A stretch of 64,000 nt of DNA from contig JANAVB010010791.1 of NCBI GenBank assembly GCA_029216955.1, forward strand, positions 10,926,438-10,990,437. Direction: 5' to 3'. The notes under the pieces were generated by a model, which saw nothing but the letters and a program-made list of their open reading frames with translations, made no database searches and had not been told where the DNA came from. Positions within the stretch are counted from its first letter, which is position 1; each line of letters starts with the position of its first letter. The DNA comes from Iris pallida (Eukaryota > Streptophyta > Magnoliopsida > Asparagales > Iridaceae). A program made the position numbers and the translations under genes. Below are positions 35,505 through 48,100 of the stretch, in pieces.

Positions 35505-35526
35505 ATCTCAAAGCTTTATTGAGAAG

Positions 35527-38500
35527 ATGGATAACTCTCGTGCTTCGCTCATCGATACTGGCTTTAACAAGTTGGAGAAATTCGATGGCGAACACTTCCA
35601 GATATGGAAACGAAAGGTCACTTTAAATCTTCAACTCGTGAATGTTGATCACGTGCTGTCAGAAGAAGAACCGATCATTCCAACCACTGGATCTGTTGCG
35701 GCTGTGGCCGCTGCTACGACCAAGCAAGCGAAGTGGAAGAGAGAAAATAGCATATGTAAACTACTGATACTCAATTCCATGGAAGACTCTCTGGCAGAGT
35801 CCTACTCCAAGAAGACATCTGCCAAAGAGATATGGGACTCCTTGGGAAAGCTCTATGAAGATGACGAGAACCGGTCCAAGATCTTCATGGTAGAAAAATA
35901 CCACAAGTGGACCTTCGAAGACGAGAAGGCGGTGCTGCCCTAAGTGAAGGAGTTTCTGAAGTTGCGTCAGAAACTAGAAGACGAGAACATGTCCCTCGTC
36001 GACAAGCTTGTCGTTGGAGGGATAGTCGCGAAACTTCCTACAGAATGGAGCAACTTCTATGCAAGGATGCATCGAAAGAAGATGAAAATTAGCTTGAAAG
36101 ATTTCTTTCAAGAGATCCATGTTGAGGACGAGATGCGCTCTCAACAGAAGATGGATACTCTGTCCAAGCAACTGGCGAAGGCAAATCTGGTCCAAACCAG
36201 AGAGTACCAGGGGAAGCAGGCTGCTTCTCATCGCAAAAAGAAGGACTTCACGAATCTGAAAGTGAAGGGTCCTGGTTTCAAGCAGAAGAAGTCCAAGTCC
36301 CATGTGACTTGCTTCAATTGTGGCAAGAAGGGCCACTACAAATTCGAATGCAAGTCCAAGCCCAAAGAATAAGGTGAGCCTAGTAAGGTTTCCATGGTTA
36401 CTAATCTAGTTGCCATGATAGCACAGGTTGCAACTGTGGGGGTTGACTTGGACTGGTGGATAGACACTGGTGCGACCTGCCATGTCTGTTCAGACAAAGA
36501 CTGGTTCGTCTCTTATGAGCCAACTTCAGAGAAGGTCATAATGGCAAACCAGGCATAAGCTGAAGTACTGGGGATCGGGGCGGTGGAGCTAAAACTCACA
36601 TCGGGGAATACTCTAACGCTTAACGCTTCAAGGTGTGAAGCATGTTCCAGTAATTGCTAAGAACCTGATCTCTGGAAGTCTGCTCTGCAATGCAGGCTTG
36701 AGGATGGACATCAATGCTGGCCAGTTGGTGATGTCCAAGAAGGGTACATTCTTCGGGAAAGCTTTCCAAACTGATGGAATGTACAAGATTCAGCTTGTTG
36801 TAACCCAGCATAAAATATAAATGCAATCACTTTTTCTGATTATTCTCTTGAGTTGTGGCATAATAGGCTAGGACATGTTCATTGTAAAAGGATTAACAGA
36901 ATGTCTAGTCTAGGACTTATCTCCAAGTGTGGGGGTAAGGTAGAGAAATGCGAAGTATGTGCTCAGACAAACATCACAAGAAAACCCTTTCACAGGGTCC
37001 ATCGAAGCACAGATCTTCTGGAGTTGGTTCACTCAGATATCTGTGACTTCAAACAATTCTCTAGAAAGGCCGGGATGAAGTATTTCATTACTTTCATCGA
37101 TGACTTCTCAAAGTATGCTTTCGTCTACTTGCTCAAGTCTAAAGACGAAGCACTCGATAAGTTCAAGGAGTTCAGGGCCGAGGCTGAGCGGCAAATTGGA
37201 CAACAACTCGAGAGGTTAAGGAGTGATCGAGGCGGGGTGTATCGGTCTCATGAATTCTTATCATTCTGTAGAGAACATTGAATTATCAATGAGACAACGG
37301 CTCCGTACTCTCCTCAATCCAACGGAGTAGCAGAAAGGAAGAACAGAACGTTGACAGAGATGATGAACTCTATGCTGTTGACTGCGGGTCTTCCAAAGTG
37401 TTACTGGGGAGAAGCTGCACTAACGGCAACGTTCATTCTGAACAGAGTGCCATATGCAACTTCCGACATAACTCCTCATGAACTCTGGTTCAAAGTCAGA
37501 CCTAACTTGAATGTCATTCGAGTGTGGGGGTATCTGGCTTATGTGAAGCTCCCGGATCTGAAGATTCAGAAGCTGGGGACAAGGAATACGAAGGCGATCT
37601 TCTTGGGGTATGCCGAGAAGAGTGATGCTCGGAGATTCCTTGATATCGAGTCAAACCATATCATCGAATCTCGCGATGCTGAATACTTTGAAGACAAGTT
37701 TGCAAAATACAAGAATATTGTTCTGGCAGATCTTCCGAAGAATGAGGGTACAAAGCAGACAGAAGTCTTTAATGAACCAGTAGTCCAAGATGAAGCTGTC
37801 GTCAAGGAGACACCAGTTGAACCAGAACTCGCTGAGCCGTCAACTAAACGAACGAGGAGGCCGAAAGACTTTGGAGATGACTTCATCACCTATCATATGG
37901 AAGCAGATCCGCTTACCTATAATGAGGCGATAAAGACCAGAGATGCTGTATTCTAGAAGGAGGCGATAGACAACGAGATTGACTCAATCACCTCCAACAA
38001 CACATGGGTATTGGTTGACCTGCCAGAAGGAGCAAGACCCATCGGATGTAAATGGATCTTCAAGAAGAAGATGAAAGCAGATGGAACCATTGACAAGTTC
38101 AAGGCCAGGCTAGCGGCCAAGGGGTTTGCTCAGAAGCAGGGGATCGACTACTTTTACACTTATGCTCCAGTAGCTCGGATGACAACCATCAGATTGTTAA
38201 TTGATCTAGCAGCAATACACAAGCTGGTGATACTTCAGATGGATATGAAAACGGCATTCCGTAATGGCGAGCTGACCGAAGAGATCTACATGCAACAACC
38301 AGAAGGTTTTGTCGTCAGAGGTCTGGAAGACAAAGTATGCAAGTTGATGAAGTCTCTGTATGGTTTAAAACAAGCTCCCAAAATGTGGCATAAGAAGTTT
38401 GACAAGGTGATAAGGTCAAATGGCTACAGGGTCAGTAAAACAGACATGTGTGTCTATACGAAGTTTGCTGACGGAAGAGGAGTAATCGTATGTCTTTACG

Positions 38501-39441
38501 TGGACAACATGCTAATCCTAGGTACGGATTTAAGCTGCATCACAAAGACAAAGAAATTCCTCTCGACCAAGTTCAGTATGAAGGACTTGGGGGATGCCGA
38601 CGTAATCTTAGGGCTCAAGATCATCCGGCCAGGCACTGGAATAGCGCTGTCACAATCTCATTATATTGAGAAGATGCTCACTCGCTGCGGGTATCAAGAT
38701 CTTCCTTTTATTGATACACCGTACCGGAGTGATCAGAAGCTGGAGCCAAATTTGAGAGAAAGCGTCAGGCAGTTGGAGTACGCTAGCATCATCGGAAGCT
38801 TGATGTACGCTACTACTGCCACAAGGCCTGACATAGCTTTTGCAGTAGGAATACTGAATCGGTTTACTAGCAATCCAGGCGTTGAGCACTAGAAAGATGT
38901 GAAGCGTGTTATGAGATATCTCAAGAAAACTCAGACATATGCACTTTTCTACAGCGGAGATCCGTCAGTAGTGGAAGGCTTCAGTGATGCTAGCTGGTGT
39001 TCAGATATGGAGAGCGAGTATTCCACAGGTGGATTCGTATTCGCTATGGACGGAGCTGCTATATCGTGGAAGTCGAAGAAGCAGACTATGTTATCTCGCT
39101 CCTCCATGGAATCTGAATTCTTTGCATTGGATGCTGCAGATAAAGCAGAGTGGCTTCGGGAGCTCATGTATGATCTTCCGGTGGTTGGGGCTCAGATACC
39201 GGCAATACCGATATACTGTGACAACCAGGCGGCAGCAGCAGTGGCATCAAATGAACTCTTCAATGGGAAGAAGAGAACGGTGCGGTTGAAGCACAGAGCA
39301 GTACACGATCTTATCAAGAGAGGTGTTATTGCAGTGATTGATGTTCGGAGTCAGAAGAACCTGGCGGATCCGTTCACCAAGGGCCTCAAGCGCCAGCTGG
39401 TCGATGACACAACTTGTAAAATGGGCTTGAAGGCATTCTGA
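35527..39441 (+). pseudogene. gag-pol: gag-pol polyprotein of copia element 2, inactivated
   Basis: Start ATG at 35527, 22 nt after the LTR. Order: gag (35527 to about 36372) with a CCHC knuckle (CFNCGKKGHYKFEC, near 36310); protease (WWIDTGATCHVC, near 36456); integrase with the HHCC module (LWHNRLGHVH, CEVC; 36853-36960) and D, D, E motifs (HSDICDFKQF, SDRGGVYRSH, SPQSNGVAERKN); RT (38011 to about 38700); RNase H (38960-39380, with EFFALDAADKAEWLRELM and IPIYCDNQAA) and stop at 39439-39441. The RT catalytic motif reads YVDN, not YVDD (Asn codon 38506-38508). Premature stops: 35941, 36370, 36556, 37279, 37954 and 38890. Frameshifts occur at a 7 bp duplication (36614-36627) and near 36800. 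The final RNase H frame is most like Tork-lineage copia elements. Confidence 0.92.
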
Positions 39442-39725
39442 TATCGTATTATTGTATTCCTACCATAAAGTTTTATGCTATTAGTTCAAAGATTTATCTA
39501 CTAGGCATCTAGCTTTTGGTTCAAGAGAGGACCACTAATCGGAAGAATATCAGGAACGGTGGGTACATATTCTATTGGACATGGAGAGGTTACGGACCTA
39601 TAACCACTGTTGTCTACTATTGTTTTCTGCGAAAAACGGTTTCTGTGGGAAGGTTGGCTTAAATGACTTAATGAGTTCTCAGGCAGAGTGAATGCCTGGA
39701 GTGCTTTACAGGAAGCACGGTAGCG

Positions 39726-40180
39726 CAGCACTACAAGGAGTGTAACTCCATGCTACAGTGGGGTGACTCCACCATGAGGTTCCCAGGTAGGGGTAATGCC
39801 TCGGCTTTGCAAGCCAAGTCACAGCAGAGTAGCACCGTAAATAGGCAGGTAGCCTAATGCTGTATGATAATCATAATAAAGAGAAGTAGACAGCACTACA
39901 AAGAGGATGATGTCCTCATGTTACAGTGGCATGACACCACGAAGAGGTACCAGGTAGGGTAAAGCCTCGACTTTGCAAGCCATGTCATAGCGGCGTAACA
40001 CCGCACGGAAGCGCAAGGCTTCATGCTGGGTAGTTTGGCACTATAAAGAGGCCTGTGACCTCATGCTACAGTAGTATGACACTACGATGAGGTACCCAGG
40101 TGGGGTAAAGCCTCGGCTTTAAGCAATGTCATAGCGGCGTAGCATCGTAAAGAAGTGCAATGCTTCATGCCATGACTCTT
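39726..40180 (+). repeat. Three diverged tandem units between pol and 3' LTR of copia element 2
   Basis: Units start at about 39726, 39891 and 40037 with lengths near 146-165 bp. Each begins with GCACTA(C/T)A(A)AG, contains a TG(C/T)TACAGTGG-like core and then GGTA(A)(A)GCCTCGGCTTTGCAAGCC-like sequence. They lie downstream of the RNase H stop, in the 3' untranslated region. Confidence 0.85.
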
Positions 40181-40499
40181 TATAAAGAACTCACCTATAG
40201 TGTATGGACAGAGATATCAGGCCGTCTCTTGAGGGTAAACTTGTAGACGCCCAAAAATTATACACTGAAACCAGGCTGGCACAAGGCCTTCAATGTTTAG
40301 CCAGAAGCACAGTTGATGTCATTATGTGAGTAGGAAGAATTGCAGTTATGGTGCAGAATTCAAGGCTTAGTCCATTCTTGTATCATTCTATTATTTAACC
40401 TATGCGGAAAGATTCAAGTCATAGCGACATCTCTCCTAATGCATGATAGGCAGTAACTATGGGGAACGCTCAACCCATATATTGAGATATGTGGGTGAT

Positions 40500-41353
40500 T
40501 GTTGGTGTTTTTGCCTTTGGACTAGAAAAGATAGTCCCATATCGGCTACACCAAATGGTGAGTATCTCAATATAATGCATTGCTTGTGTTGAGGTGTGCA
40601 CATGAGGTGTAGTGGGGCACAAGTTTGTGCCATGTGAAAGTATTTTTCTAGAAGGAAAAAGGATTAAATCCAACAAGAATGCAAGTTAATTTTTATTGTG
40701 CGGACTCGGACTCGGACACGGACTCCAGGATGTCTCGTGCATGCACGGGAGTGTTCGGGGGGGGTACGCGTGGACTGGCACACTTCTATGCTGATTGTGG
40801 GATGATCTAAAATATCAAACTCTATTTTTGAGTATTGGTATTTTAGTCCCACATCGGATAGGAGAAGAGGTGAAGTCTCAACTCCACTCTATAAATAGAG
40901 CCCCTTGGCCTCCTTTGAAAGATGCACCAAGAAGAGAGTGGAGGGAGTCTGTTAAGTCCATGAAGCCCGTTCAAGTCTCAAATATTGACTTACGAGCGTT
41001 CCAGAAGTTCTTCGTGAACTTGCTGGTTCCTGGAAGTTGTTCGTGCTCGTGTGGGGCGAATAAAGCTTTGAGCAACGGTGGTTCATTCACCCCAGCATCT
41101 CATTCTCGCCTGTCATCGCTGTTGTTGCCTTTTACAGTAACTTCTTTTTAGAAGCTCTACTGCCGATAGTTGCTTGCACAAAGTCTCTTTAGATTTTTTT
41201 TGTATTACGTAGAATCTTTTTAGATCCTCGTAATTCAGAATCCTCCAGGATCTCTGTTGCACATCTTCTTTAAGGTGCTGCATTTGAAACGTTGTGTGTA
41301 CAATTGTTTTAGTTTCAGAATTTTCTATCAAAAATTGTGCCTCGGCACTAACA
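40500..41353 (+). repeat. 3' LTR of copia element 2
   Basis: Starts TGTTGGTG at 40500, preceded by GATATGTGGGTGAT, and ends CGGCACTAACA at 41353. It matches the 5' LTR with mostly transition differences. Confidence 0.93.
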
Positions 41354-41879
41354 ACATTATCCTATAAAAATATAGATAGGTTTAGACAGTAACCCATTCC
41401 AATGATCTACTGTGCAGTGATTTACCCACTAGAGTGTTATGTTATTAAAGAGTGTAGAACATCAAAATGCAGATGCACTAGGCCATAACAGATTAGTAGG
41501 CAGATGCTGTTTTTGAAACTGTCGAGTGCACTTGTGCATCAAATGCACTAGGCCATAACAGATCAGTAGGCAGATGCTATTTTGGGTTAGTGTGAACATC
41601 AATAAGGAAGAGGGAATGTTGTGTCAGAGTTGCACAACAGAATGCAACTTTCTTCTTGCCAAGCAACAACAGACTTAGCATCTGTAGCAGCAAGAAGCCT
41701 ACTAGATAGGGGAGGTAGTTTAGCATGTAGGTAGTTTATATAATTACGACAACTGTGCTCGGGCTTCTCCATTGCACAACAATATAACTTAGTGAATTTT
41801 ATAAAATTAAACTAAAGTCAAGACTTTCTTACAATCTTATTTACCATTACTTGAGTAGTTGGATCATAAACCATCGAAA

Positions 41880-42830
41880 CAGAATCATCTCCAGCATGTT
41901 CCCTGGCATTGGCATCCTCGTAGACTTTCTTTACTTTTTTCGAGTTAGCTTCCAAAAAAGGTAGCGGTCAACTTCCTCCTCAGTATACGTTGCATCCTTT
42001 TTCTGTTTTTATCATAAAAATGAACATAATTGACTGGACACATTTGCATTGGATCAATCACTTATTTCAAAGCGTTGTATCAGAGTTCAAATTACTTACT
42101 ATTTATTCTCTTAAACCTGCATAACCTTTTTGGCCTAGCCTATGGTTGTATACATGTCTGCCTCTCCTATTTTGTTGCTCTATTCTAAGGTTCTGAAATA
42201 ATAAGTAACATATGATAAGTAACGACTTATGAAGTCGACAAGTTAACCATAATCTTGAGACCGATACCTGAAAGTCCTCTGACAGTCTAGATGTCACAAA
42301 CTTGCTCCATTAAATTTGATGGATGAAACTATACATTGGAGGTGGATATTTCAAAACAGCAAGGTCGTCCTTATTGGCAAGAACATAGTCCGTTAAGCTA
42401 TGCCGAAATGACTTTGTTGCAACACCCGTCGTTTGCATCAAAAAAAATTTAGCTCATGGTTCAACAATAAAACTTTGCTGCATATTAAGTAAGATTAGCA
42501 ATAACCAATCAATAAACTCAAAACAATTTTAATCTTCAATATAAATTTACCTCAAATGAGGCCCATGCATTCTCTTTAACATTTGTAGGGACTCTCCGCT
42601 AATCATTGTAAGTAATTGGTATCATACTTCTTGTAACAACCCCTAGCAGACTAATACATTCTGCCTCGACCTCTCCGATAGGCTGTCCAGCCTCATTGAA
42701 AGTGACAATCTTCCTCGTTCCATCACTTCTTCTTTTAATTGTTCTCTCCATCATTGTAGGCCCTCTTGTTCCTCTTTTGGAGGGGCCATCTTCCACTTGT
42801 GTAGGGCTCTCTAAAACCTGTGACAACAAA
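41880..42830 (-). pseudogene. Second CACTA gene, Transposase_24 (Ptta/En/Spm)-like
   Basis: Three conserved blocks are visible on the minus strand: RGPTMMERTIKRRSDG followed by KIVTFNEAGQPIGEVEAE (42775-42650), NRRGRHVYNHRLGQKGYAGL (42180-42105), and EEVDRYLFWKLTRKK (about 41980-41935). Spacing and order fit the PF03004 family, the TnpA-like partner gene of plant CACTA elements. Stops and introns separate the blocks, and the frame after 41935 is broken. The C-terminal EHSGRVR-like end appears at 34506-34653. Confidence 0.65.
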
Positions 42831-43487
42831 AATTAGTTAAGTATTAGAGCCTAATTGTCAAACTAATGAAAGACAGTATCAGAGAATAATTGGAGCATAA
42901 CTATCAGTAGCACTTAGAGAGCACTACACAAGTAACGTATCAAAGCATACATTACTGAAATTAGTGATCCAAAAGCTTGATATCAGTATATCTATTTCGA
43001 TTTTCTCTTCCTGACATTAACAAAATTGCTAATTTTATGCACTGGAAATGTCTGTACACAAGTAAAAACATATTTCATAAGTAAAGAGAAGAAGTTAGAA
43101 AACAAATGAACACTAATCTAAATATATTGCATAAGAGAAGAAGTTAGAAAATAAATAAACACTAATCTGAACAGTATCTTCATTAATAAAACAAATGAAC
43201 AGAAAAGAAGAAGTTACTAATCAACCCAATCTAAACAGTAATTTCATTAGAAAATAGAAATTTGTTACAGAATCACATATACAAATTTATTAGTCAACCC
43301 AATCTTCTTCACAACCCACTCTTTTCTAGAACATATTATCATCATCCGCAACATCTAACAATCCATCATTCATCGATGCATTAGTAAAGGAATGATGTTC
43401 CATCAAATTATCTACGTCTTCAGAATCTTCTTTGTGTAGGTAATCTTTTGGACTAGTAGACAAAACAACAGACCATTGAGGATCTAG

Positions 43488-45109
43488 TTAGACTTTTATA
43501 TAAAATACTTGCTTGGCCTGCGAAGCTAGAATAAAACCATCTGATTTGTACCCAACTCGATTAAGGTTTACCAGTGTGAAACCAAATTCATCAACCTTAA
43601 CACCTTTACTCTCGACCCAATTGCACTTAAATACTGGAATGTTAAAGGTATGATAATCGAGCTCCCATATTTCTTTAATAAATCCATAGAAACACATGTC
43701 ACTACTATAGGATTCTTATCTTTCGAACTTGCAATCTGTATTGTCGTAGCTACAAGACTAACTCTACTATTTTGGCTAACTCGAGCATTGTCACGATCCT
43801 TCGTGTGGTAGCGGCAACCATTAATAAGATATCTAGAACTTTTAAGTATATGGTGGCTAGGCCCTTGTGCTAGCCATTCGACAGTTTGTGAGATGTCTTC
43901 TTTCACATATAATGCACCATCAACCTGTACAAATTCAACATTATTAATATTCTTTAACTTCAAAATAAGAAAGAGTAAAAGTATATTAATTTTGTTTTAA
44001 CAAGTACCTTCTGTTGCAACCAATAGATAAATGTTTGATTGTGTTTGTCCTGTAACTACTTTCTATTTTTAGACTTTTGGGGATATTCTAAGTGTAACCA
44101 CTCCATATGCTCATTGTCAAGTCATTATTAGAACCTATTATACAATGTAACAATTTTAATACAATGAATTAGAAAATTTATGATAAAGAAGCTTACTCAA
44201 TATAAGGTTCAATTTCATCAGTGTTATCCAAAACATAATGGGCTTGTTGTCATTCTTTGCGATAAATTGCTACGAGACGACCTCCAGGAAAAGGTTTTTC
44301 ATCTTCAATGTTTCCCTTTCTTGCAAGGGGATTTACTACTGCCTCAAAATGTGATAGATAGTCGCTACAAAATTCTATTACTTCTTCTGCAATATAACAT
44401 TCTGTAATACATCCTTCGGGACGGTTATGATTGTGCACATAACCCATCAAAGGTTTTATGCACCTTTCAAATGGATACATCCACGTCAAGAAAACGGTCC
44501 ACAAATCCTGACTTGTTTAACACGATGCATTGGTAAATAGACCATAATATCAAAGAAAGACGGTGGAAAGTACTTCTCCAGCATGCATAATAAGACCACA
44601 AGATCATTTTCAATATCGTTTAGCATATTCACATCCACCACTTTCTTACATATTGCATTGAAGAAGAAGCAAACCGAGTAATAACAACTCTATCCGGCTT
44701 AGGCAGAACTGAACGGATTGCCACAGGTAGTAGTTGTTGCATTAGTGCATGACAATCATGAGATTTGAGACCATAAAGCTTCAAATCTTGCATTGAGACA
44801 AGATTTCTGATATTAGAAGAGTAACCTTCAAGAACTTTTACGTCGAACAATGTTTGGCAAAATATCTTCTTCTCATCCTTTGTTAATGTATAACAAGCTC
44901 GCGACAAATAAGTACATTTTTTTTTTTCCAAAATCAGGTTGTAGTTCGGTCATTAGCCCCTCCTCCACAAGATCAAGACGAGAATTGACTCCATTCTTTG
45001 TCTTTTTGGAAATGTTAAGCAATGTAACATATATGCTCTCACAAACATTTTTCTCGATGTGTATAACATCGAGTGTGTGGCGAACATGTAAGTATTCCCA
45101 ATAGTCAAG
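43488..45109 (-). pseudogene. CACTA transposase TNP2, C-terminal half with DUF4218 and DUF4216
   Basis: Reading from 45109 downward: YWEYLHVRHTLDVIHIEKNV (end of Transposase_21), then CYTLTKDEKKIFCQTLFDVK, LYGLKSHDCHALMQQLLPVA and YPFERCIKPLMGYVHNHNRP with PEGCITECYIAEEVIEFC (the DUF4218 pattern; 44931-44250, frame changed twice), then a DUF4216-like part at 43963-43488 (FKCNWVESKGVKVDEFGF, SDGFILASQAKQVFY). These are the pieces missing from the + strand fragment at 33001-34499. Numerous frame breaks show that it is dead. Confidence 0.85.
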
Positions 45110-48100
45110 TGTCACGACCCACACCCTGTGTAGGGGCACGAGAAGTGGGTACGTCCAGCCTACGCCGCAGTGTCGGCGATAGAACGTTGTCCTAGGTCAC
45201 AACATCTAACAATATATAACTGTACCTATACAATAATATACTCTCCTAAAATAAGGACAACACAGAAGGTACAACTCAATCACAATGTCTAAGATGGAAA
45301 TAGAAAGATAAGATGGATAATCTCAACATAGAACTACAAACATAAAGAAATAAGTCTGGGTATTTAAATAACACCAAAATTCAAATATCTAAAATACATC
45401 AAGGAAAAACAACTAAAATAAGATAACTAGTCTAGCATTCTAATCTAGACAATGGGTAAATCCTTAGCAACTGCGGGATCCTTCTGGGGGTCCAAGTCAC
45501 CTGTGTCATCTAAGCTAGCACCATAATATGTGGGGCAGAATGCCTCCTCATCCTCTGTAATATTTTTCAATAGGTCCGATATGGACAGGAACGAATACAT
45601 ATCTCACACAGTTCATATCATGACAAAAAATATAATGCAAGCTCTAGAATAAAATACATGAAATGCTATAAAAAATGAACATGAAGACTAAAGGAATATC
45701 TGATAAACTGAAATATAAATATGGTAAGTAAAGACTGTAAGTGACTAAGTGATTCAGAGCACAAGACGGTTATTTGAACGGCTTGAATTGCATATAACTA
45801 AGCTACAGAGTTTGCATAAGATTACCTACTTTGGAATTGTTCACATGACCACTTCTACTCCTCGTACCCCAATCAATACACAAGGATCTAGACATGTTAT
45901 GTTATTGTACATAAAAGTTTATACATGAAGCTCATGAGATCATGACAGTACATGAGAGCACATGAGTGTACATAAATAATAAGAGTCCAATGAATACATG
46001 ATGTTCGTGAAAAGCACATGACATGATGTATTCGATACACCCGAGGGGGATAACATCTCATGTAAAGATCCATATTGTACTAATCAGTGATAACATTGTG
46101 ACAGCATCAAGTAAAGTAGTCTATAACAATAATATAATTTCTAGCAAGTATGAAATGGTCAGAGAATGTACTCGCCTGATAGTCTGAACAGCTGATAAGA
46201 AAAGATGTTCGAACTAGAGTAACTAAGACCTATTTAGAGCAACCACAGGTTACAAAGTGTCTAATATGAAATAAAAGAAATTTTCAATGCATCCTATATG
46301 ATTCTAGTTCATTCTAGGCCAAAGTTAACTCTTGGTCAACTCTCGTAAACCATTATAGTCAAACTAGGTCAAACCTAAATCAACTAGTCAATTAGTCTAG
46401 GGTTTGGTCAAACTTTAGTCAACTAGTCAATTTAAGCCTATTAGAGTCAATTCTAGGTCAAGGTTGACCTACAGTTGACTTTGGTCAACTTGGTCAACTA
46501 ACTAGTTAAGTGTGCCTAATTAGGCCTATTTGGTTATTTCAAATCACAACTAGCCATAGGCTATAAAATCCTATACCAATATCATATATATATACACATT
46601 CAATTACAATATATAATATATATATACATGTACATACGAATATACATATGTATATAAGGTAAGGGATGAAAGGCAAGTGAGTGTGTGTATGCTGTGTACT
46701 GCTAGTAAGGGGTCAACCCAAATCTCAGAAATGAGATTGAAAACAAGCCAACTCTAAAGCCTAAATTAAAGTATCAAATATCAATACCTAACAAACAACC
46801 ATTATCAAATACATAAGCCTAAACCAAAATAAATCAACTCTAAACACAACTCAGAATCGAACTAAAGCTAAACATCAATATCAACTCAGAAATCTGAGTT
46901 GAAAACTAAATCAAATCTCAAATTCGAAAACCAAAACACACAAACCCAACTCAACTCAAATTGGAAATCAAAAATTCTATTTACTAACCCAACTAATAAC
47001 CAAAATCTCAAATTCACATCTATACACTGTGTAAACTGGAAATAGGGAGGGGGTGTATGTGTGTGTCATGCTCGTGCCTAAACAGAACTAAAACGATGTC
47101 CACAATGTGTCCAAACAGTGCGTATCCGAAACAGTGATCGTGCACGTGTGTGCGGACAGTGTCGAGCACTGTAGGACTCGTCGTGTCCAATGAGAAGCCT
47201 CATGCTCGTGCCAGAAGGTAGCTAGGGTATTGGGGTACGCGTCTAGGATCCTAAATCGTATCCACGAGTCGTCGTATCGCATGTCCACACGCGTATAGGG
47301 GAGGGGCTACACGCGCGTGTGCACGCGGCCTCGTGGGGAGGTGTTGGCCCCAATAAGACACGACACACGCCACCACATGTCACGTGCTCATGTCCATGGA
47401 CAGCCTAGGTATAGGGTTAGGTGTTGGACACCCTACCTCGAGTCCACGTGTCCTCGAGTCCACGTGTCCTTGTGTCCGAGTTATAAACCCGTATCAGAGC
47501 AAAAAAATCACGTGTGTGCACAGTAGGCCAAATCCATGCAGCCTTGATAACTTCCCAACCACTCCATCAAATCACCCTAAATTTTGGGAGTATCATGTCA
47601 GGCATAGCCCCCATGTGTCCACCAATTTTCACCCCAAACCGTGTCGTGTCCATCGAGTTATGGCACTCAAGAGGCAGGACAGTGCATGGGGGCTCGTGCT
47701 ATATCCCCGTGTCCGATTTGGACACAAAAACCGTGCCAAAACAAACTCAGAAATACGGTTTTGGAGTCCCCTCATATAGGGCTACAAATATATGAAATTA
47801 GTTTTGAAAAATAACAACTTTTAATTCTATGAGGCATTTCATTAAACAAATGTTACAATACACCGAATATATAGAGGGGGTTGTTTGGCCGACAACATGC
47901 TGCTTTGAAGAAAGTGGAAAATTAGGGTTTGTAAAAGAGGCTTGGTGGCTACAAATTATGAATATATAGAGGGGGTTGTTTGGCCGACAACATGTTGCTG
48001 CTAGGATTAGGGTTAGGGTTTAGGTATGGGCCAAAAACTCCACTTAAGTTTAATAGAAAGCCTTTTAGCAAAAAGTCCAAAAGCAATATATTAAAAGAAC

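Larger units (their letters stand above)
34654..41353 (+). mobile_element. Copia element 2 (Tork-like), structurally complete
   Basis: Two LTRs of about 851 and 854 bp, with about 30 differences by my count (roughly 96-97% identical), bracket a full gag-protease-integrase-RT-RNase H order. The flanks are ACTTT (34649-34653) and ACATT (41354-41358), a probable 5 bp duplication with one change. It is inserted in CACTA-2 sequence. All enzymatic domains are present, but six premature stops, frameshifts and a catalytic RT change make it inactive. Confidence 0.92.
41354..45109 (-). mobile_element. CACTA-2, right half in opposite orientation
   Basis: On the minus strand this holds, in order, the end of TNP2 with its trailing domains (45109-43488) and then the second CACTA gene (42830-41880), the normal gene order of En/Spm elements. 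It starts at 45109 exactly where the chromovirus Z LTR begins and ends at the copia element 2 insertion. About 41471-41576 holds a tandem repeat (two units around GCACTAGGCCATAACAGAT). The remainder, including 42850-43480, is AT-rich intron or spacer. Confidence 0.75.

Noticed and set aside
39726..40180. A CRISPR-like array or satellite
   Set aside because: Three long diverged units in a plant retrotransposon 3' region; neither repeat length nor spacing fits.
48003..48022. TTAGGG-like tract as a telomere remnant
   Set aside because: Only two or three imperfect units inside a retrotransposon LTR; chance or a leader-type sequence is more likely.
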